64,000 nucleotides of DNA from Myxococcales bacterium (GCA_016709545.1 JADJMO010000001.1:620001-684000), one strand, 5' to 3'. Counted from the first letter of the stretch, positions 17,210 to 28,262 are shown. Notes: generated from the letters alone by a model not told the origin. Numbers and translations are program-made.

Positions 17210-18477
17210 TGACGACGGGGGGGCCGGGTGGGGGGTCGGGTGGTGCGGGCGGGGGCAAGAAGCGCGGCCCGAAGGACAGCCCGCAGGACGATGGCACCGA
17301 CGGCGACGCGCCCTTCCCGTCGAGCCCGAACGTCGCGCGCCCGAGCGAGAGCCGGCCGGGCGAGAGCCGACCGGGCGACAGCAGCCAGCCTGGCGACAGC
17401 CGCGCAGGCGCCGAGGACTGGCCCTCGGAGTCGTTGCTCGCCGCCGCCGACGCGCAGTCCAGCAACGCGCAGCCCGCGGGGGTCACCGTCGAGAAGCTGT
17501 GCGCCGATCCCGGGCTCGGATTCCAGCCGTCCATCCTCGCGGGCGCCGCGGGGCTCTCGCGGCGCATCCTCAACGCGCGCGTCCAGAAGTCCGGCCTCGC
17601 GCTGGTCGGGCACTTCCACGGGCTCGAGGCCTGGCGCCTCCAGATCCTGGGCGCGACGGAGATCTCGTTCCTCGACCGGCTCTCCTCGGAAGCGAGGGCC
17701 AAGGCGTGTCTCGGCTTCGCGAAGCTGCGGCCCTGCGGCGTCGTGCTCACCCGCGGCGTGCGTCCGCACCACGAGCTCGTCGCGGCTTGTGAGGCGACCG
17801 AGACCCCGTTGCTCGGCAGCCCGCTCAAGTCGTCCACCACCATCAACCTCCTCCACGCCCTGCTCGACGACCGCCTGGCGGTGCGCACCCGCCTGCACGG
17901 CGTGCTCGTCAGCATCTACGGGCTCGGGATCCTCATCATCGGCCGCAGCGGCGTCGGCAAGAGCGAGTGTGCGCTCGACCTCGTCATGCGCGGGCACCGG
18001 CTCGTCGCCGACGACGTGGTCGAGTGCTCGGTGCGCCCGTACGGCAGCTCCGTCGATCCGGCGAAGAAGGCGGTCATCGGTGAGCCCGCGGAGCTCCTCG
18101 AGCATCACATCGAGATCCGTGGGCTCGGTATCCTCAACCTCAAGGACCTGTTCGGGGTCACGAGCGTGACCGCGCGCATGCCCATCGACCTCGTGGTGCG
18201 CATGAGCGACGCCGTCGACGCCGCCGGCCAGCCCGTCGAGTACGACCGGCTGGGGCTCGAGGAGCGCCACCACCGCATCCTCGGGGTGGACATCCCCGAG
18301 GTCACCATCCCCGTGAAGCCCGGCCGTGACGTCGGCGGCATCGTCCAGATCGCCGCCCGCAACGAGCTCCTCAAGCGCGCCGGCCACCACGGCGCCCGCG
18401 ACTTCCAGGAGCGGCTCGAGCGCAAGCTGCTCGGCAAGGCCATCACCGACGACGACGTCGACGGGGGGCGAGGATGA
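17209..18477 (+). CDS. hprK: HPr kinase/phosphorylase with long disordered N-terminus
   Basis: 422 residues; the family is usually about 310. The first ~90 residues are Gly/Ser/Pro/Asp-rich with repeated SRPGE/D units and look disordered. The HprK N-domain follows, then the kinase domain with Walker A GRSGVGKSE (245-253), the LVADDVV segment and the signature EIRGLGILNLKDLFG. HprK phosphorylates HPr on a serine and can reverse it. The downstream HPr has that serine (S51). Starts and stops overlap with ptsN and rapZ. Confidence 0.94.
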   Translation: MTTGGPGGGSGGAGGGKKRGPKDSPQDDGTDGDAPFPSSPNVARPSESRPGESRPGDSSQPGDSRAGAEDWPSESLLAAADAQSSNAQPAGVTVEKLCADPGLGFQPSILAGAAGLSRRILNARVQKSGLALVGHFHGLEAWRLQILGATEISFLDRLSSEARAKACLGFAKLRPCGVVLTRGVRPHHELVAACEATETPLLGSPLKSSTTINLLHALLDDRLAVRTRLHGVLVSIYGLGILIIGRSGVGKSECALDLVMRGHRLVADDVVECSVRPYGSSVDPAKKAVIGEPAELLEHHIEIRGLGILNLKDLFGVTSVTARMPIDLVVRMSDAVDAAGQPVEYDRLGLEERHHRILGVDIPEVTIPVKPGRDVGGIVQIAARNELLKRAGHHGARDFQERLERKLLGKAITDDDVDGGRG

Positions 18478-19430
18478 GCCGCACCCAGGTGGTCGTGGTG
18501 ACGGGCATGAGCGGCGCGGGCAAGTCCACCGCCCTGCACGCGCTCGAGGATCTCGGCTTCTACTGCTGCGACAACCTCCCGACCGAGCTCGCCCCCCAGA
18601 TCGTGGCCATGTGCGAGCGCGACGGCATCCACCGCATCGGCCTCGGCCTCGACGCGCGGCTCGGCAACTTCCTCCGCGAGGCCGGCCCGGCCATGGACGC
18701 GCTCGACGCGGCCGGCCACCGCGACCTCCACGTGCTGTTCGTCGACGCGAGCGACGAGTCGATCGTGCGCCGCTTCTCCGAGACCCGCCGCCCGCACCCG
18801 CTCGCGACCGCCGGAGACGTGGTCGAGGGCATCCACATCGAGCGCGAGCGCATGGCGCCGCTGCGCGCGCGCTCGACGCGCGTCATCGACACCACGCGGT
18901 TCAACGTCCACGAGCTGCGCTCGGTCGTGCTGGGGCAGTTCTCGCCTGCGCGCGGCGAGACGGGCTCGATGGTCACGCGGCTCGTGTCGTTCGGGTTCAA
19001 GTACGGTACCCCGGTGGACGCCGACATCGTGCTCGACGTGCGCTTCCTCGCGAACCCGTTCTTCGTGCCCGAGATGAAGCACCGCCCCGGCACCGACGCC
19101 GACGTCGCCGCGTTCGTCCTCGAGCGCGAAGAGGCGCGCACGTTCGTCGATCGCATCGAGGCGCTGCTGAACTTCTCCATCCCGCTCTACGCGCGTGACG
19201 GAAAGGCCTACCTGACGATCGGCATCGGGTGCACGGGCGGGCGGCACCGCTCGGTGGCGGTCGCCGAAGAGCTCGGCGAACGATTGCGCAAGCGCTTCTC
19301 GGACGTCGCCGTCCAGCATCGAGACGTGGGCCGCGGAGACGTGGCCGGTTCGCGCGGCTCGGATCCAGGGCCGATTCCCGGCGCGGGTCCTCCTCCCGCG
19401 ATTCCGGTACCATCAGGCAAGGGGACATGA
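18474..19430 (+). CDS. rapZ: RapZ/YvcJ-family nucleotide-binding protein
   Basis: 318 residues. Walker A is GMSGAGKST (11-19), followed by ALEDLGFYCCDNLP, and the C-terminal domain has SFGFKYG, DVRFLANPF and IGIGCTGGRHRSV. In E. coli RapZ guides RNase E to a small RNA controlling glucosamine-6-phosphate synthase; in Gram-positives YvcJ is a nucleotidase. The last ~35 residues are a Pro/Gly-rich tail beyond the family core. Overlaps of 4 bp on both sides place it firmly in the phosphotransferase operon. Confidence 0.93.
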   Translation: MSRTQVVVVTGMSGAGKSTALHALEDLGFYCCDNLPTELAPQIVAMCERDGIHRIGLGLDARLGNFLREAGPAMDALDAAGHRDLHVLFVDASDESIVRRFSETRRPHPLATAGDVVEGIHIERERMAPLRARSTRVIDTTRFNVHELRSVVLGQFSPARGETGSMVTRLVSFGFKYGTPVDADIVLDVRFLANPFFVPEMKHRPGTDADVAAFVLEREEARTFVDRIEALLNFSIPLYARDGKAYLTIGIGCTGGRHRSVAVAEELGERLRKRFSDVAVQHRDVGRGDVAGSRGSDPGPIPGAGPPPAIPVPSGKGT

Positions 19431-19711
19431 CGATCGACGCCGACGCCGAGGGCCGCTTCCAGATCGTGAACAACCTCGGGCTCCACGCCCGGGCCGCGAC
19501 CAAGCTCGTGCAGCTGGCCAGCAAGTTCACGTGCGAGGTCATCGTCGGTCGCGACGGTCAGACGGCCAACGGCAAGAGCGTCATGGGTGTCCTCCTGCTG
19601 TGCGCCTCCAAGGGCACCTTCCTCGACGTGCGCGCCAAGGGGGAACGCGCCGAAGAGTGCGTCGCCGCGGTGGGCACGCTCATCGCTTCCCGTTTCGGCG
19701 AGCCGGAGTGA
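19427..19711 (+). CDS. ptsH: Phosphocarrier protein HPr
   Basis: 94 residues. The active-site histidine is H20 in NNLGLHARAATKLV, and the regulatory serine is S51 in ANGKSVMGVLLL. The presence of S51 fits with hprK two genes upstream. HPr passes phosphate from enzyme I to EIIA proteins; the only EIIA here is the nitrogen-type one. Its ATG overlaps the rapZ stop (ATGA). Confidence 0.95.
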   Translation: MTIDADAEGRFQIVNNLGLHARAATKLVQLASKFTCEVIVGRDGQTANGKSVMGVLLLCASKGTFLDVRAKGERAEECVAAVGTLIASRFGEPE

Positions 19712-19721
19712 GTGGGCGCGG

Positions 19722-21611
<1,890 letters not shown>

Positions 21612-21746
21612 CGCATCGATGGGCAGGGTGTGGTCGGAGGGAGTGAACGCCGCGCCACGGTCGCCCGTCCAACCTCCGACGCTGCCCCGCACCTCCCGCC
21701 CTTTTGCCCTGGCGGGCACGCGGGCATCGACCTTGCTAGGATGTTC

Positions 21747-22922
21747 ATGCCCATGTCCCCCCAAAAGACCTCCTCGTCCCCCAGCCTGCGGGGGCCGGCC
21801 CTCGTGGCCCTCGCGCTCGGCGGTGCCGTCCTGCTCGGAGCGTCGCCCTCCCCGGCCGGGCCCCCTGGGCCCTGGGTGTTCATCCCGCCGCCGGGGGCCT
21901 CCTCGTCGACCGCCAAGAAGGCCGCGCCTTCGGGCTCGGTCTCCGCCGCGCCCACGGTCGAGGGCATGGATCGCGCGCGCCTCGCCACGGTGGTGCTCGA
22001 GCGCAACAAGAAGCCCATCGGCCTCGGCGTGCTGCTCAGCGAGAAGTCGGTGGTCATCACGGCGCGCAGCCCGATCGCGCTCGGCGGCGGCACGGGAGAC
22101 CTCGAGATCCGCTTCCCCGAGAGCAACGCGACCACCAAGGTCAAGCTGCACCACGAGGACGCCGCGTGGGACCTCGCGCTGCTCGTGCCCTACTCCTCCA
22201 AGTGGAGCGAGGGCGCCAAGCCTTCCGATCTCGATCCGCTCTCGTCGACGATGACCTTCTCCACGTTCGTCCTCCTCAAGACCGGCAAGGTGCAGCCGCA
22301 GGCCACCGCGATCCTCGGCAAGCGCGACTACCTCTCTCCCGACGGCGACGTGCTCAAGGACGCGCTGTCGCTCGACACCAAGAACGTCGCGATCGGCACC
22401 CCGCTGGTCGACCCGCAGGGTGGGGTCATCGGGGTCGTGGGTCGGGCGTGCGCGCCCGGAACCGGCAAGACCGGCGCGCCCAAGGAGGTCGCCTGCACCC
22501 CGGCGCTCTTCGGCGCGCCGATCGCGCAGATCCGCAAGTTCTTGAAGACGGCGCCGCCGATCAAGGCTCCGTCCACCTATCTCGGCGTGACCGGCCTCAC
22601 CGACAAGCTCGGCGTGCGCGTCATCGCGGTGGCCGAGGGCAGCCCCGCGGCGATCGCGGGCATCAAGCCGAACGAGGACGCGATCGTCGCGGTCGACGGC
22701 ACCGTCACCAAGAGCGCCGAGGATCTCGCCGAGCAGATCAAGAAGCGCGCGCCGGGCGACGAGACCAAGCTCACCGTGATGCGCGGCACCCAGCTGCGTG
22801 AGGTGAAGGTCGTCCTCAAGTCGAGCGAGGAGCCGCCGCCCGCGCCGAGCAAGCCCGCGCCGCTCTCCAGCATCATCCTCCCGTTGCCCCCGCTGCCCCC
22901 CGTGTTCGCCCCGAAGAAGTGA
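21747..22922 (+). CDS. HtrA-like PDZ protein lacking protease residues
   Basis: 391 residues with a hydrophobic N-terminal signal and a Pro/Ser-rich linker. A trypsin-like fold follows (~70-270): GLGVLLSEKSVVITARSPI, then AAWDLALLV and GTPLVDPQGGVIGVV. A PDZ domain sits at ~290-365 (GVRVIAVAEGSPAAIAGIKPNEDAIVAVDG). In active HtrA the first motif would include the histidine of a TNNHV-like sequence and the third would be GNSGGPL; here both histidine and serine are absent. It is therefore probably a peptide-binding pseudoprotease in the periplasm. A Pro-rich tail ends the protein. The choice among ATGs 21741, 21747 and 21753 is uncertain. Confidence 0.75.
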   Translation: MPMSPQKTSSSPSLRGPALVALALGGAVLLGASPSPAGPPGPWVFIPPPGASSSTAKKAAPSGSVSAAPTVEGMDRARLATVVLERNKKPIGLGVLLSEKSVVITARSPIALGGGTGDLEIRFPESNATTKVKLHHEDAAWDLALLVPYSSKWSEGAKPSDLDPLSSTMTFSTFVLLKTGKVQPQATAILGKRDYLSPDGDVLKDALSLDTKNVAIGTPLVDPQGGVIGVVGRACAPGTGKTGAPKEVACTPALFGAPIAQIRKFLKTAPPIKAPSTYLGVTGLTDKLGVRVIAVAEGSPAAIAGIKPNEDAIVAVDGTVTKSAEDLAEQIKKRAPGDETKLTVMRGTQLREVKVVLKSSEEPPPAPSKPAPLSSIILPLPPLPPVFAPKK

Positions 22923-23976
22923 GCCAGGCGATCGTCTTCGCCGGGCCGATCACGGGGATGGGCAGCGTGTCCTTGCCCTCGAGGCGCGCGACGCCGCGCT
23001 GCGCCTTGCCCTCCTCGACCACCACGAAGGACCACCGCGGGGGCAAGGCCGCGTGTCGTGGGTCGGTCCCGTCGAGCTTGCAGCTCCAGGGGAGATCGAC
23101 CACCGAGCCGCTGTCGGCCTCGTCCTCGCCGACGCCGCTCACGTCGAGCTCGAGGCGTGTGCCGTCGGACGAGAACCCCGCCTCGGCGAAGTTGAGGTTC
23201 ATGCCCTTGCTGGTCTTGCTCTTCGAGAACGGCAGGAGCGGGTGGCTCGTGTCGAGTCGCGGGGCGTCGACCGGCATCACGTAGACGCCCTGGAACTTGC
23301 TCTCGATGCACTCGGGCCAGCCGAAGGAGTCGTCGAGCGTGACGAGGATGCGCTGGCCGTCGGGCGAGAGCACGACGTGCGACGCATTGCAGGCCGAAAA
23401 GCCGCCCGCCCACGCGGGCTCGGGCTTGCCGGCGAAGCGATGGATGGTGGGAAAATCGCCCGCGCCGCGCTCGAGGAACCACAGCGCGCCCTTGGCGTCG
23501 AAGCCGACGATCTCGCAGACGTGGTCGCAGACCGCGACGCGCTTGTCGTCCTTCCCGTCGACGCCGACCGTGTTCACCGTGGCCTCGGTCTTGTCGGCCA
23601 TCGTCACCGTGCGCGCGTACGCCACGGTCTTTCCGTCGCGCGAGAGGGCGCCGCCCACGAGTTCGCCGTGGGGCCGCTCGAGGATCTTGCGCGCCGGGCC
23701 CGCGCCATCGGCCTTCACGTCGACGAGCTCGAGGCTGTCCTGTGCGCTCGCGTTCTCGAGCACGTAGAGCAGCGGACCGTGCAGCTCGGTCGGGACGGGG
23801 GTGCCCTTGGGCGCGTAGGGGCTCGACGCCGACGGCGCCGCGGAGACGGACGGCGCGGCAGAGCTCGCGACGACCACCGACGGGGTCGGCGCGGGCGGGG
23901 CGTTCGTGGAGCTCTCGTTGCACCGTCCGCACCCGGAGGCGAGCGCGAGGCCCAGGTACAGGGAGGAGCGAACCAT
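22873..23976 (-). CDS. Lipoprotein with a beta-propeller-like body
   Basis: 367 residues. MVRSSLYLGLALASGCGRC is a lipoprotein signal with the lipid cysteine in ASGC. An Ala/Pro/Ser linker is followed by repeats of the kind LSRDGKTVAYAR and LSPDGQRILVTLDD, typical of WD40/TolB-like propeller blades. The function is unknown. GGAGGAG upstream of ATG 23976 supports the start. The 3' end overlaps the convergent PDZ gene by 50 bp. Because this sequence has several indels, the last ~15 residues may be misread. Confidence 0.7.
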   Translation of the reverse strand: MVRSSLYLGLALASGCGRCNESSTNAPPAPTPSVVVASSAAPSVSAAPSASSPYAPKGTPVPTELHGPLLYVLENASAQDSLELVDVKADGAGPARKILERPHGELVGGALSRDGKTVAYARTVTMADKTEATVNTVGVDGKDDKRVAVCDHVCEIVGFDAKGALWFLERGAGDFPTIHRFAGKPEPAWAGGFSACNASHVVLSPDGQRILVTLDDSFGWPECIESKFQGVYVMPVDAPRLDTSHPLLPFSKSKTSKGMNLNFAEAGFSSDGTRLELDVSGVGEDEADSGSVVDLPWSCKLDGTDPRHAALPPRWSFVVVEEGKAQRGVARLEGKDTLPIPVIGPAKTIAWLTSSGRTRGAAGATGG

Positions 23977-24011
23977 GGCAGCGAGCGTACGCAGAACGGC
24001 GGGCGTGGTCT

Positions 24012-25052
24012 TCAGGTTCGCGGGTGGGCGACGAAGAACTTCATGACCTCTTCGCCCCACACGAACGCGCTCGGTGGGGTGCACGCGAACGAGAACAGCT
24101 GCCCGGGCTCACCGCCCTTGTCGGTGCTGCCCGGGTAACAATGGCCCTGCAGCGTGACCGGTGGAGCCTTGTAGTCGTGCTGCACGAACTCGAAGACCGT
24201 GCCCTTCGCGCTCGTCCACTGCTTGCGCGAGTGGCTCGCGTCGCTCGAGAGCGTGGTCGGGCCGCTCATCTTCCAGGCGGCGACGGCGGCGTCGCGCTGC
24301 TTCACGCCCTCGGTGAACGCGACCAGCACGTCCTTGGTGCCGTGCAGGTAGAGCACGGGGACCTCGCGCGAGGGTGTGTCCAGGCCGAAGAACGAACAGC
24401 CGGTGCCGGCGGCGGGGGCGACCGAGGCGAACAGCTCGGCGAACCGACAGAGGAAGCGCGAGGTCATCATGCCGCCCTGCGAGAAGCCGGTCATGTGCAC
24501 GCGCTTGGCGTCGACGCCGAGGACCGCGATGGCCTCGACGAGGACGGAGTGCACCTTGTCGTCGTCGATGCCCGGGGTCCACGAGGTGGTGGGCGCGGAG
24601 CCCGGGGCCGTGGGCTGGATCACGACGTAGCCGTACTTGTCGCCGAGCGCGCGCATCTGCGTGTTGGCGTCCTCCATCCGGCCGGTCATCGTCGCGCCGT
24701 GCACGTCGAGCACGAGGCCGCACGCCTTGGTGGTGCACGCCGCGGGGATGGTCACGTCGTAGGTGACGCCCGCGCACTTGAACACGTGGGTGCCCGCGCT
24801 CTTGTCGGTGATGCACCCGGTGAGGGGCACGTCGGGGCCGACGTCGGGGCTGCCGCTGTCGGGGCTGCCGCTGTCGGTGCTGCCGCTGTCGCCGCCACCG
24901 TCTTGCGCGTCGGCAGCGCCGGTGTCGGTCACACTCGTGTCGACCGCGGCGTCGCCGGGCGCGCCGTCGGTCGCGGCGTCGCTGGACTCGTCGGCCGTCG
25001 TCCCGCCACAACCGATCGAGAGGACGAGGACGGCCGGGCACCAACGACGCAT
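24012..25052 (-). CDS. Secreted esterase of the PHB-depolymerase/LpqC type
   Basis: 346 residues. A lipoprotein signal (LVLSIGC) is followed by an Asp/Ser/Thr/Gly linker with DSGS repeats, then an alpha/beta-hydrolase. Landmarks are GLVLDVHGATMTG near the oxyanion site, the nucleophile motif GFSQGGMM and VPVLYLHGTKD near the acid residue. Members hydrolyse polyhydroxybutyrate, feruloyl or acetyl esters outside the cell; the substrate cannot be told from sequence. It lies 35 bp upstream of the propeller lipoprotein on the same strand. Confidence 0.8.
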   Translation of the reverse strand: MRRWCPAVLVLSIGCGGTTADESSDAATDGAPGDAAVDTSVTDTGAADAQDGGGDSGSTDSGSPDSGSPDVGPDVPLTGCITDKSAGTHVFKCAGVTYDVTIPAACTTKACGLVLDVHGATMTGRMEDANTQMRALGDKYGYVVIQPTAPGSAPTTSWTPGIDDDKVHSVLVEAIAVLGVDAKRVHMTGFSQGGMMTSRFLCRFAELFASVAPAAGTGCSFFGLDTPSREVPVLYLHGTKDVLVAFTEGVKQRDAAVAAWKMSGPTTLSSDASHSRKQWTSAKGTVFEFVQHDYKAPPVTLQGHCYPGSTDKGGEPGQLFSFACTPPSAFVWGEEVMKFFVAHPRT

Positions 25053-25075
25053 GCCGCAGTGTACACCCGTGCGCC

Positions 25076-26166
25076 TCAATCGGCGCAGCAACGGAACCCG
25101 GTCGAGTAGTCCCAGTGCGAGAAGTCGTGGGCGCTCGTGCGGTAGAGGCAGCCCTCGCCGTTGACCACGGTGTCCGCGTAGAAGCCGCCCCGGAAGTCGA
25201 TTGCCTTGACCGGTGACGGGTACTTGCTCGGGTCGTCGTAGATCCACTCGTGCAGGTTGCCCATCATGTCGAACGCACCCTCGGCGGTGACGCACGCGGC
25301 GCGGTTGCCGGTGCGCTCGACCGTCTTGCCCTGCTGGTTGATGCCGGGCCAGCCGATCTCGCTGAAGATCCAGCTCGCGCTGGTGCCGAAGCACGAGACC
25401 GCGGGGTGCGGAGTGCGCGCGTCGTTGCACGCGCCCGGCACGCGCGAGGTGCCGTACGGATACGTGGTGGTCTTGGGGCCCTGGCAGGCGCGGAGCCACT
25501 CGGGGTTGGTGCAGAGGCGCTTCTTCGCGCCCACACACGCGCGCTGGGCCTCCTTGCCGCTGATGTAGCCCTGGGGACGGCGGCCCGCAGCGAGACCGCG
25601 CGCGTCGCGGCGGTGGTGGGCGGCGGGTAGTAGGGGGACCACGGCTTCCAGGCGGCGCCGTCGAGGGTCTCGACGTTGGCCTCGAAGCGGTCGACGCAGA
25701 AGCTCGGCGTGGCCGCGACGCGCAGCATGCCGGCCGGGCAGCCGCCGACGCCGGGCTCCTCGACGAGGCCTGCATTCGGCGACGCGGTCGGGTCCGTCGG
25801 GCACCAGCCGCTCGCGTCGGCGTCGGTCGGGCCGGGCAGCGGCCCTGTCTCGCCGCGCGGCGTGCAGCACTGGATGTTCGCGGGTCCGGGGCAGTATCCA
25901 GGGGTGGCGACGCGCGCGCCCGTGCAGTCCTTCACGTCCTCGCAGTGGCCGTCCACGCCGCCCACCTTGCAGGGGATGCGCAGCTCCGCGACGGGCAGGA
26001 AGAAGCCGCCGTCGGCGCCCCCTTCGAGGGAGCCGTCCACCTCGACGTCGGCGCCCGCATCTGCGCCCGCGTCGTCGCCCGGGCTGTCGCCGTCGGGGCT
26101 GGCGCCGCAGCCGACGAGGACCAGCAGGCCAGGGGCCAGCAAGCCGAGGGTCCGCGCGATCCGCAC
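25076..26166 (-). CDS. FGE/SUMF1-like lipoprotein (one frameshift)
   Basis: From GTG 26166: lipobox LVLVGCG, an Asp/Ala/Gly linker, a Cys-rich segment, then the formylglycine-generating-enzyme-like fold (CVDRFEAN, later KKRLCTNPEWLRAC, MGNLHEWIYDD, GFRCCAD). The frame breaks at the GGGG run 25573-25576; one more G joins RAAVP to QGYISGKEAQRAC and gives 363 residues. In true FGE two cysteines lie five residues apart (CYRYRC in the human enzyme); here the region reads CLYRTS, so the second cysteine is replaced by serine. It probably keeps the fold but not oxidase activity. Such surface lipoproteins are common in myxobacteria. Confidence 0.75.
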
Positions 26167-26198
26167 GCGCCGAGTGTGTCGCAAACCGACCGCTCGCG

Positions 26199-26663
26199 CT
26201 ACGGGGCGGCCCTCTTTTTCGGCACCAGGCTCGTCGCGAGGAGGATCCCACCGACGGCGATGAGGACGTCCGCCACGTTGAACACCGGCCAGTGGGCGAG
26301 GTGGACGAAGTCGACGACGTAGCCGCGGAAGATGCGGTCGAGCAGGTTGCCCACGGCGCCCGCGACCACGAGGGTGAAGCCGACGTCGGATCGGCGGTCG
26401 CCATTGCGCAGGGAACGAAAGGAGAACACGAGGGCGGCGAGGACCAGGAGGCCCACGACGATGAGCGCGGCCCGCGGCGTCGGCAGGTGCAGCGCCGACA
26501 GCGCGCTGAACGCGATGTCGTGGTTCTCGGCGTACCGGAGCTCGAGGACGTTCGCGATCAGCGAACGGGGACCGTCGCCGAGCAGGCGCGCGGCGGCGAG
26601 CTTGGTGCCGTGGTCGCAGCCGACCAGGAGGAGGGCGAGGAGGGAGACGTGCCAGGGCCGCAT
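26199..26663 (-). CDS. lspA: Signal peptidase II (prolipoprotein signal peptidase)
   Basis: 154 residues with four membrane helices. Catalytic aspartates are D109 in AGAVGNLLDRI and D132 in FNVADV, matching the LspA signature. The usual N-x-G-x-A-F motif is changed to AENHDIAFS. It cuts lipoprotein signals before the lipid-bearing cysteine; this is fitting because the genes on both sides are lipoproteins. Myxobacteria often have more than one lspA, so it may be a second copy. Confidence 0.92.
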   Translation of the reverse strand: MRPWHVSLLALLLVGCDHGTKLAAARLLGDGPRSLIANVLELRYAENHDIAFSALSALHLPTPRAALIVVGLLVLAALVFSFRSLRNGDRRSDVGFTLVVAGAVGNLLDRIFRGYVVDFVHLAHWPVFNVADVLIAVGGILLATSLVPKKRAAP

Positions 26664-26703
26664 CGACGGCGCAGCGCACGACCGGGCGAGGCTATTCCCA
26701 CCC

Positions 26704-27471
26704 TCACTTCGGAGGAGCGAGGAGCGCGTCGAGCACTCGCTTCTCCTCGCCCGCGGGCGCCGTGCCCTCGACGACGGACACGGCGACCTTGACGAAATCG
26801 CCGCTCGCTTCCTGGTAGAACGTGCCCTTGGGTTCCTCCTTGCGGTCGTGGCTCGTCTCGACGACCAGCTGGGTGAGTGCGAAGTCGATGCCGCCGAACG
26901 GGGTGCTCGCGAAGCCCTTGGTCTTCAGGGGCGCGCTCAGATCGCCGAGCTTCTTCATCGAGCGCAGCGGCGTGCCGGCGACGGTCTTCTGCTTCTCGTC
27001 CCAGAGCACCTTCAGGATGGCGGCGGCGTCCTCCTGCTTGCCGTTGAAGCCAGCCGAGATCACGAGCGACGGACCGTCGGTCACCTTGACCGCGTTGGGG
27101 AAGGAGTACGTGCCGTCCGTGAAGCCCTTGTCGTTGGGCTTCAGTGGCTTGTCGACGAAGCTGAGGCTGACGGTGTGGAGGCCGTACACGCAGACGGTCG
27201 CGAGGCCGCCGTCCATCTTGGACTCGCTGCACCCCATGATCGGCGTGTAGCCGAGGGTGGCCAGACGCTTCGTGAGCTTGTCGGTGGCCGCGAGGTCGAA
27301 GCTCGCGAGCGGGACACCGGCGACGACGGCCGACGCGACCGGCTTCGGGGCCACGGTCGCGGACATGGAGGCTGGGGCGGAAGGCTTGGGCGAAGGAGCG
27401 GCGGGCTCGGCCGAAGCCTTCTCTTTGCAAGCAGTGGCGAGGAGGACGAGGAGGAGGAGAGCACGCTTCAT
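26704..27471 (-). CDS. Lipoprotein of unknown function
   Basis: 255 residues. MKRALLLLVLLATACKEK is a lipoprotein signal. An Ala/Pro/Ser-rich linker leads to a globular domain without a motif I recognise; it has alternating strands and few cysteines (one pair in GYTPIMGCS...TVCVYG). It is the first gene of a leftward run with lspA and three further lipoproteins, with gaps of 23-40 bp, so co-transcription is likely. Confidence 0.7.
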   Translation of the reverse strand: MKRALLLLVLLATACKEKASAEPAAPSPKPSAPASMSATVAPKPVASAVVAGVPLASFDLAATDKLTKRLATLGYTPIMGCSESKMDGGLATVCVYGLHTVSLSFVDKPLKPNDKGFTDGTYSFPNAVKVTDGPSLVISAGFNGKQEDAAAILKVLWDEKQKTVAGTPLRSMKKLGDLSAPLKTKGFASTPFGGIDFALTQLVVETSHDRKEEPKGTFYQEASGDFVKVAVSVVEGTAPAGEEKRVLDALLAPPK

Positions 27472-27609
27472 GGCAGGGGATAGACACCGCTCGGCGGTCG
27501 GGGTCGCACACATTTCTGCGCACGGCAGCGCAAATGCTCCGCTCGCGGCGCCTCGGGATCGAACGTATCGTGGCGGGATGCGTCGTCTCGCCTGCCGGAC
27601 CTGCTTGAA

Positions 27610-28218
27610 GTGAGCGTTCGCGGCTCCGTCGTGGTGGTCATGCTGTCGGCTTCGGCGTGTGGGCCGCAGCCGGCGCCGGTCGCGCCGCCGCCGACGCCCG
27701 AGCCTCCGCACGTCGAGACGCTGCACGCAGGGGTCGGGCTGTCGGACCTCCCGCTCGCGGCCACGCGCCAGGCGGTCGTCGCGCGGTACGGCGCGCCCAC
27801 CAAGATCGTGCCGCACGGGTCGTACTCGGTGGAGCTGGTCTACGAGGCCGGCCTCTCGGCGTTCTACTGCCAGGCCGACCCGAGCGAGCGCGTGTTCGTG
27901 TTCTCGTTCAAGCCGCCGTTCCGCGCGCGTACGCCGCGGGGCATCGTCCTCGGCGAGAGCACGGCGCGCGACGTCCGCAAGGCCTACGGCGACAGCGGCG
28001 AGTGGAGCACCAGCGACAAGAGCAAGTACTGGCGCCTCGGGTATGCCGCGCAGGGGTTCGGGTTCGTGGTGGAGCGAGACCTGTCGGTGCCGCAGTTCCC
28101 GCTGGACGAGGAGCGCCACCTCGGCCGCACCATCGTGGCCATCGAGGTCACGTTCCCGGGGACCTTCCAGTGCGGGGACACGGCGTTCCCCGAGAACTAC
28201 GCGCCGCCGGCCGACTGA
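27610..28218 (+). CDS. Lipoprotein of unknown function
   Basis: 202 residues from GTG 27610, with in-frame GTG 27631 and ATG 27640 as other options. The lipobox is LSASAC. A Pro-rich linker is followed by a domain with GLSDLPLAATRQAVVARYGAPTKIV, resembling the first helix of SmpA/OmlA-like or YjfA-like outer-surface domains (a helix then YG.P), but this is weak. A second similar unit, GIVLGESTARDVRKAYGDSG, suggests an internal duplication. Function unknown. Confidence 0.65.
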   Translation: MSVRGSVVVVMLSASACGPQPAPVAPPPTPEPPHVETLHAGVGLSDLPLAATRQAVVARYGAPTKIVPHGSYSVELVYEAGLSAFYCQADPSERVFVFSFKPPFRARTPRGIVLGESTARDVRKAYGDSGEWSTSDKSKYWRLGYAAQGFGFVVERDLSVPQFPLDEERHLGRTIVAIEVTFPGTFQCGDTAFPENYAPPAD

Positions 28219-28225
28219 CCGTGAA

Positions 28226-28262
28226 GCGAACAATGTTCGCTCTCGAGGCGAACAACGTTCGG
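28226..28262. promoter_or_regulatory. Two tandem 15-bp palindromes (operator-like)
   Basis: GCGAACAATGTTCGC (28226-28240) is a perfect palindrome and GCGAACAACGTTCGG (28248-28262) is a near-perfect repeat of it. Their centres are 22 bp apart, two helical turns. They lie between the lipoprotein stop and the acyltransferase gene. A dimeric repressor (TetR- or LexA-like) is a natural reader; none is encoded next door. Confidence 0.55.

Noticed and set aside
24840..24900. Repeated GGGGCTGCCGCTGTC units as a tandem-repeat element
   Set aside because: They are coding repeats (DSGSP-type linker) in the esterase lipoprotein, a common linker type in this genome.
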